In this document: positions 26,045 to 34,908 of the stretch, in pieces | Position numbering within the stretch: the first letter of the stretch is position 1 | How the letters are laid out: every line of letters begins with the position of its first letter | Origin: Chryseobacterium artocarpi | Lineage (GTDB): Bacteria; Bacteroidota; Bacteroidia; Flavobacteriales; Weeksellaceae | Direction: 5' to 3' | NCBI RefSeq assembly: GCF_001684975.1 | Contig: NZ_MAYH01000012.1 | Coordinates: forward strand, 558,001-622,000 | DNA: 64,000 nt | The notes under the pieces: model-generated | What the model was told of the DNA's origin: nothing | Seen by the model: only the letters and a program-made list of their open reading frames with translations | Databases searched by the model: none | Program-made: the position numbers and the translations under genes

Positions 26045-27220
26045 TTAGTCTTCTTCAGGAATATTTCCTTTCGAACTTAAGCTTAAGATTGTAAATCCTA
26101 AAACAGCAGCAATAAAAGAGGCAATAAGAATCGCAAATTTAGCTTCATCCTGAATAAGTATTTCGCCTTTAAAGGAAAGTAATGCGATGAAAATAGACAT
26201 GGTAAATCCAATTCCGGCAAGTAGACCTACGCCGATCATCTGAGTCCAGTTACTGTTTTGAGGTAAAGAACTAAGCTTTAATTTAATAGCAATTAATGAG
26301 AATAGATTAATTCCAACTAGTTTTCCAACAACCAAACCGAAAATAATACCTAATCCTAACGTACTTGTAACTCCGGCTACCATTTCACTTGAAAAAGTAA
26401 TATTGGTATTCGTTAAAGCAAAAATAGGCATGATTAAAAAGCTTACCGGAATATGAAGCTGGTGTTCCAGTTTTTCCAATGGTGAAATTTCTACATTAGA
26501 TGCATTAGTAGGAATGGAAAACGCAAGTAAAACACCTGCTATAGTCGCGTGAATCCCCGAATGATGCAGGAAGTACCATAAAAATAGCCCTGGAATAATA
26601 TAAAATATTGTTTTGGTTACTTTTAAAAAGTTTAAAATAAATAAAAGTGCAGTTACTCCAAAGGATAATAAAAGATAGGTCCAATGGATCTGATCCGTAT
26701 AAAATATTGCAATAACAAGAATTGCTCCCAAGTCATCTACAATAGCTAATGCAGCCAGAAATATTTTGATGGAATTCGGGATTTTTTTTCCCAGCATTGA
26801 AATAATTGCCAGTGAAAAGGCTATATCTGTAGCCATAGGGATTCCCCAGCCATTGCTATATTCTGTTCCTGTGTTGAAAATACTGTAAATAACAGCCGGA
26901 ACAAGCATTCCGCCCACTGCTGCAAAAATAGGCAATGAGGCGTTTTTAAAAGATGAAAGTTCACCTTCTACAAGTTCTCTTTTGATTTCAAGTCCTACCA
27001 AAAGAAAGAAAACAGCCATCAGACCATCATTAATCCAGATGCTGACAGGATATTCAAGCCCAAACAGATGAGTTCCTACTTCTTTATCCAAAAAGTGCTG
27101 AAAGCTTTCTGCGGCTGATGAGTTTGCAATAAGTAATGAAATAAGCACACAGAAAATAAGTATAATTCCTGATGCCTGACTGTTGTTGAAAAAATTTTTA
27201 AAATATTGTGATAAATTCAT
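26045..27220 (-). CDS. nhaA: Na+/H+ antiporter NhaA
   Basis: 391 residues with about 12 helices. NhaA signatures: WINDGLMAVFFLLVGLEIKRELVEGEL, GWGIPMATDIAFSLAIISML and LAALAIVDDLGAILVIAIFY; the last carries the adjacent Asp pair that binds Na+/H+ (Asp163/Asp164 in E. coli numbering). It expels sodium in exchange for protons. Lies only 2 bp after the (p)ppGpp synthetase/hydrolase gene, so the two are co-transcribed, linking stringent response and ion stress. Confidence 0.96.
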   Translation of the reverse strand: MNLSQYFKNFFNNSQASGIILIFCVLISLLIANSSAAESFQHFLDKEVGTHLFGLEYPVSIWINDGLMAVFFLLVGLEIKRELVEGELSSFKNASLPIFAAVGGMLVPAVIYSIFNTGTEYSNGWGIPMATDIAFSLAIISMLGKKIPNSIKIFLAALAIVDDLGAILVIAIFYTDQIHWTYLLLSFGVTALLFILNFLKVTKTIFYIIPGLFLWYFLHHSGIHATIAGVLLAFSIPTNASNVEISPLEKLEHQLHIPVSFLIMPIFALTNTNITFSSEMVAGVTSTLGLGIIFGLVVGKLVGINLFSLIAIKLKLSSLPQNSNWTQMIGVGLLAGIGFTMSIFIALLSFKGEILIQDEAKFAILIASFIAAVLGFTILSLSSKGNIPEED

Positions 27221-27222
27221 AT

Positions 27223-29433
27223 TTATGATTGTACTCGTCTCACCCTTGAGACTCCATTAATACTTTTAAGTTTTTTAAAGGTTTCTTCAAGCTGACCTTT
27301 ATTCTTAACTTCAAGATTGATGTTTCCGGTGAAAACGCCATTATTGGATTCTATGGACATACTTTTCATATCCATTCCCATACTTCCACTGATCACTGTG
27401 GTAATATCATTGATCATGCCCATTCTGTCCAGACCTTCAATTTCGATTTTTACTCTGTTTTTGAAGCTTTCTGCATTTACCCATTTCGCAGGAATGACAC
27501 GGTAATCATATTGTGCTCTAAGGTTGATGGCATTTGGACAGTTGTCACTGTGAACTTTAATTCCGTCGGAAATAGTGATGAATCCGAAGATTTTATCTCC
27601 AGGAATTACCGTACAGCATTTTGCATAGGTGTAATTCAGCTTTTCCTCATCTTTTCCGAAGACGATCATGTCAAGGTTTTGCTCTTTCGGTTCCTCGAAT
27701 TGAACATTTTTGGAAGGAGATTTTCTGAATCTTGAAAGTAAATTGTTAAATACGTTTTTACTTTCAATGTATTTTCTTAGACTACTCGCATCCAGTTCGT
27801 TACTTTGGAATTTTAAAAATAGTTCCTGAGATGATTTTAGATTAAAGAACTTCTGTAACTTGTTGATCTCTTCATCATTGAAATTGATTTTTGCATGACG
27901 AAGCTTTCTTTGTAAAATTTCTTTTCCTTCTTCTACCAGCTGATTTTTCTGAGAATTCAGGTAACTTTTAATCTTAGACTTTGCTTTTGAAGTTACCACA
28001 AATTCCAGCCAGTCGGATTTAGGTTTCTGGTTTTGAGAAGAGAGAATGTCTATCTGATCTCCATTCTGAAGAACATAAGAAATCGGAACCAGTTTTCCAT
28101 TGATTTTAGCACCTAAACATTTCATTCCTAAATCGGAGTGAACAGAAAATGCAAAGTCTAAAGCTGTAGCATTGGTGGGTAAAATTTTAATTTCTCCCTT
28201 TGGAGTAAATACAAATACCTCTTTTGAATAAAGATTAAGCTTAATATTGTCCAAAAGTTCAGACGTAGAAAGATTCTGCTGCTGTTCAAGTACTTCACGG
28301 ATTTCGGTAACCCATTTTTCAAAATTACGGTCATCGGAGCTTTGCTTGTAACCTTCTTTATATTTATAATGTGCAGCGACTCCTTTTTCAGCGATTTCAT
28401 CCATACGTTCTGAGCGAATCTGTACTTCAATCCACTTTTTATCAGGACCTAAAACCGTTAAATGCAAACTTTCATATCCTGTAGAACGAGGCTGTGTAAT
28501 CCAGTCACGCATCCTCGATGGATTACTGTGATAAACATCGGTAACGATAGAATAGATCTTCCAAGCCAGAAATTTTTCATTTTTAGCATCGGATTTATAA
28601 ATAATCCTGATTGCATAATTGTCAAAAACCTCTTCAAATGAAACTCCCTGCTTAAGCATTTTCCTGTAAATAGAAGAAATTGCTTTTGCACGTCCTTTGA
28701 TTTTAAAATTTAATCCCTCTTCACGAAGTCTCTCCGAAACTTCTGTTTTGAATTCTTCAATATATCTTTCACGGCTTTCTTTGGCAAGTTCCAATTTCTC
28801 TGTGATCTCGTTATAAACCTCAGGATTATTATACTTTAGGGAAAGATCTTCAAGCTCTGATTTGATATTATACAAACCAAGACGGTGAGCCATAGGAGCA
28901 TAGATATACACCGTTTCTGAAGCAATTTTTTTCTGCTTATCGGGTGCCATGCTTTCCAGCGTTCTCATATTGTGAAGACGGTCTGCAATTTTGATCAGAA
29001 TCACTCTGAAATCCTCAGATAACGTTAATAATAACTTTCTGTAATTTTCAGACTGAACAGAAATATTCTGATGATTCATGATGGAGATTTTGGTCAATCC
29101 ATTCACAATACTGGCGATTTTCTCACCGAAGATTTTCTTAAGATCTTCGTATGTATAATCTGAGTCTTCAATGACGTCATGCAAAAGTGCACAGGCAATG
29201 GAAGTGGCGCCCAAACCAATCTCTGTCGCTACAATTTTGGCTACAGCGATAGGGTGGTAGATGTAGGGTTCCCCAGATTTTCTCCTTTGATCTTTATGAG
29301 CATCCAACGCAATGTCAAATGCTTTTCGGATGAGTTTGTTATTTTCCTCATCCAACGTTCTGTATGTGTTAGAAATCAGATCCTTATATCTGGCAAGGAT
29401 CTCTTTGTTTTCTTGTTCTAAATCGTAACTCAT
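27223..29433 (-). CDS. spoT: Bifunctional (p)ppGpp synthetase/hydrolase (RSH)
   Basis: 736 residues with the full Rel/SpoT order: HD hydrolase domain (about 45-200, with ALLHDVIEDSDYTYEDL intact), synthetase domain (about 225-350, YAIRIIYKS, WITQPRSTGYESLHLTVLGP), TGS domain (about 395-460, VFTPKGEIKILPTNATALDF), a zinc-finger/helical part (YAKCCTVIPGDKIFGFI) and a C-terminal ACT domain (about 660-736, IEGLDRMGMINDITTVISG). Both active sites look complete, so it should make and degrade the alarmone. First gene of the pair with nhaA. Confidence 0.96.
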   Translation of the reverse strand: MSYDLEQENKEILARYKDLISNTYRTLDEENNKLIRKAFDIALDAHKDQRRKSGEPYIYHPIAVAKIVATEIGLGATSIACALLHDVIEDSDYTYEDLKKIFGEKIASIVNGLTKISIMNHQNISVQSENYRKLLLTLSEDFRVILIKIADRLHNMRTLESMAPDKQKKIASETVYIYAPMAHRLGLYNIKSELEDLSLKYNNPEVYNEITEKLELAKESRERYIEEFKTEVSERLREEGLNFKIKGRAKAISSIYRKMLKQGVSFEEVFDNYAIRIIYKSDAKNEKFLAWKIYSIVTDVYHSNPSRMRDWITQPRSTGYESLHLTVLGPDKKWIEVQIRSERMDEIAEKGVAAHYKYKEGYKQSSDDRNFEKWVTEIREVLEQQQNLSTSELLDNIKLNLYSKEVFVFTPKGEIKILPTNATALDFAFSVHSDLGMKCLGAKINGKLVPISYVLQNGDQIDILSSQNQKPKSDWLEFVVTSKAKSKIKSYLNSQKNQLVEEGKEILQRKLRHAKINFNDEEINKLQKFFNLKSSQELFLKFQSNELDASSLRKYIESKNVFNNLLSRFRKSPSKNVQFEEPKEQNLDMIVFGKDEEKLNYTYAKCCTVIPGDKIFGFITISDGIKVHSDNCPNAINLRAQYDYRVIPAKWVNAESFKNRVKIEIEGLDRMGMINDITTVISGSMGMDMKSMSIESNNGVFTGNINLEVKNKGQLEETFKKLKSINGVSRVRRVQS

Positions 29434-29490
29434 TTGTGCAGATGCCTATATTTAAACGAAAATACGAAAATTTTTACTTTTTTCAAACAT

Positions 29491-29517
29491 AAAAAATCCG
29501 TAGGGTTACTACGGATT
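29491..29517 (-). terminator. Rho-independent terminator after the 121-residue gene
   Basis: Stem AATCCGTAG (29495-29503) / CTACGGATT (29509-29517), loop GGTTA, with an A run on the plus strand that becomes a U run on the minus transcript. Confidence 0.8.
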
Positions 29518-29540
29518 CGGTTATTAGATTTTATATTGAT

Positions 29541-29906
29541 TTAGAATTTTACTTCAGAGTTCATGCCGTCACTTGCCGTTTTGATTTTAATATCGGGGCT
29601 GTTGTGAATTTCGGCTTTGTTTCTTGCGTCAATATACTTCTTAATAGTATCGTAATTTGCCTGGTCAATGCTCATATTTTCAAACAGATATGTTTTTATG
29701 ACTGCATTTTGTGTAAAGATACTCCGGGCACTGTCTGCCTGATTGCTATCTTTTACGGCAACGCTAGCCAGGTACTGAGCGTCGCTCATGTCACTATTAA
29801 GGTATATGATGTAATCTGAACTTGGGAATCCTGAGTTTTCCAGATCATTTTCAAGCTTTTTGTAATCGCTATGGTGCTCAAATAGCCCAGCTAATATATT
29901 TGACAT
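29541..29906 (-). CDS. Small soluble protein of unknown function
   Basis: 121 residues, no signal peptide. The first half suggests a ferredoxin-like alpha/beta domain: AGLFEHHSDYKKLENDLENSG, DYIIYLNS, then ASVAVKDSNQADSARSIFTQ. This is the shape of short proteins that sense or bind and are induced by stress in Bacteroidota, but I recognise no named family. The C-terminal 40 residues are polar. Monocistronic with a good terminator; it lies alone ahead of a long AT-rich spacer. Confidence 0.75.
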   Translation of the reverse strand: MSNILAGLFEHHSDYKKLENDLENSGFPSSDYIIYLNSDMSDAQYLASVAVKDSNQADSARSIFTQNAVIKTYLFENMSIDQANYDTIKKYIDARNKAEIHNSPDIKIKTASDGMNSEVKF

Positions 29907-30474
29907 AATTAATGGGTTTTAAAGTTCTGATTAAAGTTAATAATAATTTTCTTATTTTTTTAATATTAATCCAATAAAATTTATCTATTAATATTTTATC
30001 TATAAAATAATGTTAAAATATTTGAGAATATCTATTGAACGGGTGTTTGAATTTGTTAATTAAATAATTTATATGATTAATCCGGGATTTGTCAATTGTC
30101 CTAATAAAAGGATAATGAAGGTTATTGATGCTGATTAACTCTACTTTTATAAATTGATTACATTAATCCTCACGTAGATTTGGAGGATGACGTAGATTTT
30201 AATTATTGCTAGATTATTTTGTACTTTTTTATTATTCTGAAAGGATAAAGTAGAATGAACAGTCTCGCAAATTCTCTTTTATTCTTGACTGAACATATAA
30301 AATGTCTTTATAATGAAGGTTTCAGATACTCAATGAAATATGTTAATGGAGTAAAGATGGGACAGATTCCATTAATTCTTTTTAAGTCTGATTATTCATA
30401 CGCATCATTTGCTTGTCTCTTCTCTTTGTTTGCTAGTTATTTTAGATGAAAAATCTTTATTACGTATGCACCAA
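29907..30474. other. AT-rich intergenic region, no credible gene
   Basis: 568 bp, very AT-rich. A 64-codon plus-strand frame at 30255-30449 has no start context, no recognisable protein pattern and no partner, and I treat it as chance. ACGTAGATTT is repeated at about 30172 and 30190. The left side must hold the promoter of the 121-residue gene. Confidence 0.6.
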
Positions 30475-30505
30475 TAAAAAAGACCGCTTCATTATAGAAG
30501 CGGTC
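30475..30505 (-). terminator. Rho-independent terminator after acs
   Basis: Stem GACCGCTTC (30482-30490) / GAAGCGGTC (30497-30505), loop ATTATA, with an A run at 30476-30481 that gives a U run on the minus transcript. 24 bp past the stop. Confidence 0.88.
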
Positions 30506-30529
30506 CTTTATTTTGATATTTGTTTTTAA

Positions 30530-32437
30530 TTAAATTCTTTCGTTTTTAATTTCTTCTACAATTTCCGGATTCAATAGTGTACTGATGTCTCCAAAATTAC
30601 TGAAATCCCCTTCTGCAATTTTTCTCAGAATTCTACGCATAATCTTTCCTGAACGAGTCTTCGGAAGTCCTGAAACGAACTGTATTTTATCAAGTTTTGC
30701 AATAGGACCTATCTGATCGGAGATCAATTGATTGATCTCTTTTTTAAGGTTGTCCTTATCACGGCTTTCTCCGGTTTCTTTAAGTGTTACATAACCATAC
30801 AACGCGTTTCCTTTAATATCATGCGGATATCCTACAATTGCAGATTCTGCTACAGCAGGGTGTTGATTGATACTGTCTTCAATTGGAGCCGTTCCTAAAT
30901 TATGACCTGAAACGATAATTACATCATCCACACGTCCGGTAATTCTGTAATAACCTACCTCATCTCTTAAAGCTCCGTCACCGGTAAAATATTTGCCTGG
31001 GAAAGCTGTAAAGTAAGTCTCCTTATATCTTTGATGATCGCCCCAGATTGTTCTTGCAATTCCTGGCCATGGAAAACGGATGCATAGGTTTCCTGTTACC
31101 TGGTTTCCTGTAATTTCATTACGCTTATCATCCATTAAAACAGGTTGGATCCCTGGTAAAGGTAAAGTGGCATAAGTTGGTTTTGTTGGAGTAACGAACG
31201 GAAGTGGAGAAATCATAATTCCTCCGGTTTCAGTTTGCCACCAGGTATCTACGATTGGGCATTTTTTCTTTCCAACATGATCATTAAACCAGTGCCATGC
31301 CTCATCGTTGATAGGTTCTCCTACAGATCCGATGACTTTTAATGAACTCAGATCGTGCTTGTCTACCCATTCCGTGCTTTCTTTTGCTAAAGAACGTATT
31401 GCGGTGGGAGCAGTATAGAATTGCGTAATTTTGTGTTTCTCGATAACTTCCCAGAAACGATCCGGCTCCGGATAAGTAGGTACGCCTTCGAAGATTACTG
31501 TTGTGGCACCATTCAATAACGGACCGTATAGGATATAGGAGTGTCCTGTAATCCATCCGATGTCAGCGGTACACCAGTAAATATCATTTTCTTTATAATT
31601 AAATACATTTTTGAAAGTATAAGCAGTGTACACCATGTATCCGGCACATGTGTGAAGCATTCCTTTAGGTTTTCCTGTAGAGCCTGAAGTATAAAGGATG
31701 AAAAGAGGGTCTTCAGAATCCATGATTACCGTAACGAAATCTGGTGAAGCTTTTTCATAAAGATCGGCTAGCCAATAATCTCTTCCTTCCTTCATTTTGA
31801 TTTCGTTGTGAGTTCTCTTTACAACAAGTATTTTTTCTACGGTTGGCGTTTTTTCAACTGCTTCGTCTACAATGCTTTTCAGATCCAGAACTTTGCTGCC
31901 TCTGTAACTTCCATCTGAGGTAATAACCATTTTAGCTTCACAGTCATTAACTCTTGAAGAAACGGCAGAAGCTGAGAATCCTGCAAAAATAACGGAATGT
32001 ACAGCTCCTAATTTGGCGCAGGCAAGCATCGTAATTGCCAATTCAGGGATCATAGGAAGATAAATACAAACTCTGTCTCCTTTTTCGATTCCCATATCGC
32101 GTAAAACATTGGCTGTTTTGTTGACACGGGTATATAATTCGTTGTAGGAAATGTGTTGTGCTTCTTCTTTTGGATCGTTAGGTTCCCAAATGATGGCTGT
32201 TTTTTCTCCTCTTATGGTAAGATGTCTGTCGATGCAGTTTTTGGTAATATTAAGCTTGGCGTTTTTGAACCATGTAATCTTTGCTTCATTCATGTCATAC
32301 TTAACGACTTTGCTCCATCTCTGGTACCACACGAAGTTTTGATCTGCTACTTTATCCCAGAATTTCTTCGGATTTTTAATAGACTTTTTATATTCTTCAA
32401 AATAATGTGGTAAATCTTCTATTAAGTAATTTCTCAT
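30530..32437 (-). CDS. acs: Acetyl-CoA synthetase
   Basis: 635 residues. AMP-forming acyl-CoA synthetase motifs: ILYTSGSTGKPKGMLHTCAGY (phosphate loop), WWQTETGGIM, YFTGDGALRD and the C-terminal GLPKTRSGKIMRRILRK, where the Lys of SGK is the usual catalytic, acetylation-controlled residue. Activates acetate with ATP and CoA. Last gene of a minus-strand run with prpE, a response regulator, a symporter-kinase, transporters and a porin. 159 bp separate it from prpE, so it may also have its own promoter. Confidence 0.96.
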   Translation of the reverse strand: MRNYLIEDLPHYFEEYKKSIKNPKKFWDKVADQNFVWYQRWSKVVKYDMNEAKITWFKNAKLNITKNCIDRHLTIRGEKTAIIWEPNDPKEEAQHISYNELYTRVNKTANVLRDMGIEKGDRVCIYLPMIPELAITMLACAKLGAVHSVIFAGFSASAVSSRVNDCEAKMVITSDGSYRGSKVLDLKSIVDEAVEKTPTVEKILVVKRTHNEIKMKEGRDYWLADLYEKASPDFVTVIMDSEDPLFILYTSGSTGKPKGMLHTCAGYMVYTAYTFKNVFNYKENDIYWCTADIGWITGHSYILYGPLLNGATTVIFEGVPTYPEPDRFWEVIEKHKITQFYTAPTAIRSLAKESTEWVDKHDLSSLKVIGSVGEPINDEAWHWFNDHVGKKKCPIVDTWWQTETGGIMISPLPFVTPTKPTYATLPLPGIQPVLMDDKRNEITGNQVTGNLCIRFPWPGIARTIWGDHQRYKETYFTAFPGKYFTGDGALRDEVGYYRITGRVDDVIIVSGHNLGTAPIEDSINQHPAVAESAIVGYPHDIKGNALYGYVTLKETGESRDKDNLKKEINQLISDQIGPIAKLDKIQFVSGLPKTRSGKIMRRILRKIAEGDFSNFGDISTLLNPEIVEEIKNERI

Positions 32438-32596
32438 ATCCTTTTTCGTTTTTTGAAATTTGAATTGTATTGTTAATTTGTTTAATCTTTTGCTTGATTT
32501 TAATTTTCAGACATCATATTAATAGTCAGTCTTAAAATTTTAAATTGGTAATTTAAAGCTCAGAAATGATACTTAAATATATGTTTAATTTTTTGG

Positions 32597-34483
32597 TTAA
32601 GCCCTATATTCCTTGATTTTTCCCTGAATTTCTTCAATGATTTTTTCGTCATCAATAGTAGATGGGATCTGAAAATCTTTACCATCTAATAGTGTTCTGA
32701 TAAGCTTACGAAGTATCTTTCCAGATCTTGTTTTGGGTAAACGTTTGACAGTCATTACATTTTTGAGAAAAGCTACAGCGCCTATTTTTTCACGAACCAT
32801 GTGAATGATTTCTTTTTCAATATCTGCTTCCGAAATGGTAGTGCCGTTTTTTAAAACAACCGTAGCAAAAGGAACTTGTCCTTTCAGTTCATCATCAATG
32901 CCTACTACAGCGCATTCTGCAACATCGGGATGTGATGAAACAATTTCTTCCATTTCAGAAGTGGAAAGTCTGTGCCCGGCAACATTAATGACATCATCCA
33001 CTCGTCCTGTAATGAAAATATACCCATCTTCATCCTGTATAGCGCCATCTCCCGAGAAATAATATCCATTGTATTGGGACAAGTAACTTTTTTCAAAACG
33101 GTCATAATCTTTCCATATTCCAAGTAAAGCACCGGGAGGAAGGGGGAGTTTTATCACTAAATAACCCTCATGATGCGGATCGAGTTCCAGTCCGTTTTCG
33201 TCAAATATTTTAATGTCATATCCCGGAATCGGTTTTCCCGCAGAAGCTCTTTTAATACTGTAATTTTCATCAAAGGTTAATAGCCCCAGCATGGGCGATC
33301 CTGATTCTGTCTGCCACCAGTGATCAATAGCAGGAACTCCGATATGCTCTGCAAACCAATCTAAGGTTGCCACGTCACATCGTTCACCTGCTAAAAATTG
33401 TTTTTTAAAATGGGAAAGGTCATATTTTTTTACCAACTCTCCGTTTGGATCTTCTTTTTTTATCGCTCTTATTGCAGTGGGAGCAGTAAACATCGCAGAA
33501 ACTTTATATTCTGAGATGATTCTCCAGAAAGTTCCCGCATCTGGGGTCATAATAGGCTTTCCTTCAAATACTATAGTTGTATTTCTATTGATTAATGGTC
33601 CGTAAACAGAATAACTGTGCCCGACTGCCCATCCAAAATCGGAAGCTGCCCAATAAGTTTCACCGGGTTCAATACCATACATATATTTCATAGAGAATTT
33701 TAAAGCGGTTGCATAGCCGCCTGTATCACGAACGATGCCTTTGGGTTTTCCGGTAGTTCCGGAAGTGTAAAGTAGATAAAGTGGGTGAGTAGACTCTACA
33801 GGAACGCAGTCTGCAGATTCGGATTTTTGAACCAGTTCTTCATAATCGATAAGCCCTTCAAACATTTCATGCTGATTATCTACCAGTTTCCTATTGTAAA
33901 CGATGATGTTGTCTACTTTATCCTGCGCCAGCTCTATAGCTTTTTCTACTAATGGAAGGTAAGGGATTCTTTTGGCGATTTCTATTCCTGCCGTTGCAGT
34001 GATTAAAACTTTAGGCTTACAATCATCAATTCTTACCACTAATTCATGAGGTGCAAAACCTCCGAAAACCACATTGTGAATAACCCCGATTCTGGCACAG
34101 GCGAGCATAGCAAAAAGCGTCTGCGGAATCATCGGCATGTAAATAACAGCTGTATCTCCTTTTTTTAATCCTAAAGAAGATAGTCCTCCTGCAAATTTTG
34201 AAACTTCCTCTTTTGCCTGATTGAATGTATAGGTTTTCTTTTGCCCGGTTACTGGAGAATCATAAACAACTGCAATCTGGTCTCCAAAACCCTCTTCAAT
34301 ATGTTTGTCAATGCATAAATAGCACATATTAAGCTTTCCGTCGGAAAACCATTGAGGGTAATCATTGTCATCTTTTGAAAGGATCTGTTGTGGGAATTCA
34401 AACCAATGAATTGCTTCTGCCTGTTCCTTCCAAAAATTTTCTTTGTTTTCTATGCTTTGCTTAAATAAAGTATCGGTTTTCAT
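32597..34483 (-). CDS. prpE: Propionyl-CoA synthetase (acyl-CoA synthetase, PrpE type)
   Basis: 628 residues, same superfamily as the neighbouring Acs. Motifs: LLYTSGTTGKPKGIVRDTGG (the RDTGG after the phosphate loop separates PrpE-like from Acs-like enzymes), DHWWQTESGSPM, YYFSGDGAIQDEDGY and LPKTRSGKILRKLIR. Predicted to activate propionate or another short acid. The pairing of both enzymes with a symporter-kinase argues for a short-chain fatty acid use locus. A 9-bp hairpin precedes it at 34511-34531. Confidence 0.9.
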   Translation of the reverse strand: MKTDTLFKQSIENKENFWKEQAEAIHWFEFPQQILSKDDNDYPQWFSDGKLNMCYLCIDKHIEEGFGDQIAVVYDSPVTGQKKTYTFNQAKEEVSKFAGGLSSLGLKKGDTAVIYMPMIPQTLFAMLACARIGVIHNVVFGGFAPHELVVRIDDCKPKVLITATAGIEIAKRIPYLPLVEKAIELAQDKVDNIIVYNRKLVDNQHEMFEGLIDYEELVQKSESADCVPVESTHPLYLLYTSGTTGKPKGIVRDTGGYATALKFSMKYMYGIEPGETYWAASDFGWAVGHSYSVYGPLINRNTTIVFEGKPIMTPDAGTFWRIISEYKVSAMFTAPTAIRAIKKEDPNGELVKKYDLSHFKKQFLAGERCDVATLDWFAEHIGVPAIDHWWQTESGSPMLGLLTFDENYSIKRASAGKPIPGYDIKIFDENGLELDPHHEGYLVIKLPLPPGALLGIWKDYDRFEKSYLSQYNGYYFSGDGAIQDEDGYIFITGRVDDVINVAGHRLSTSEMEEIVSSHPDVAECAVVGIDDELKGQVPFATVVLKNGTTISEADIEKEIIHMVREKIGAVAFLKNVMTVKRLPKTRSGKILRKLIRTLLDGKDFQIPSTIDDEKIIEEIQGKIKEYRA

Positions 34484-34510
34484 ATCAATAATTGTGTATT
34501 TGGAGTGTTT

Positions 34511-34531
34511 ATCACCCTTATCAAGGGTGAT
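34511..34531 (-). promoter_or_regulatory. Hairpin/palindrome between the response-regulator gene and prpE
   Basis: ATCACCCTT-ATC-AAGGGTGAT, a perfect 9-bp inverted repeat with a 3-nt loop, in the 56-bp spacer. No U run follows on the minus strand, so it is not a standard terminator. It could be an operator for prpE or an mRNA processing/stability hairpin. Confidence 0.55.
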
Positions 34532-34539
34532 ATTTTCAT

Positions 34540-34899
34540 CTAAAACAGCTCTTCAATCTGCTGCATCAGTTTTTTAATTGAATAAGGTTTTGTTACGTAA
34601 GCATCGGCGCCCATTTCCATTCCTTTTTCAATATCTCTGGGGTTGTTTTTAGCACTCAGGAAAATTACCTTAGTATCTTTTAGTTTATTGTCTTGTCTAA
34701 TGATATCCAAAGTGCTGTATCCATCCAGATTGGGCATCATGATATCAAGAAGTATGACATCGGGAGTCATGGTTTTTAAGAACTCAAGAACTTCCGTTCC
34801 GTCACGGGCAATGAAAACATCATAACCGTTTTTTCTGAAGCTGTATTCCAGCGACATTAGTATTTTGTGCTCATCATCTGCAATAATTATCTTTTTCAT
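34540..34899 (-). CDS. Receiver-only response regulator
   Basis: 119 residues: one CheY-like receiver and nothing else. Acidic pocket Asp8/Asp9, phospho-acceptor Asp52 (VILLDIMMPNLDG), Ser82 (VIFLSAKNN) and Lys104 (YVTKPYS) are all present. There is no DNA-binding domain, unlike CrbR or CbrB partners of similar kinases. It starts 9 bp after the symporter-kinase and so is almost surely its partner. Output must pass through another protein, or it acts as a phosphate sink or by protein binding. Confidence 0.94.
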   Translation of the reverse strand: MKKIIIADDEHKILMSLEYSFRKNGYDVFIARDGTEVLEFLKTMTPDVILLDIMMPNLDGYSTLDIIRQDNKLKDTKVIFLSAKNNPRDIEKGMEMGADAYVTKPYSIKKLMQQIEELF

Positions 34900-34908
34900 A
34901 AAGGCTTT

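Noticed and set aside
30255-30449. A 64-codon plus-strand frame in the AT-rich spacer before acs
   Set aside because: No protein pattern, no partner and no promoter box; its length is within chance for such sequence.
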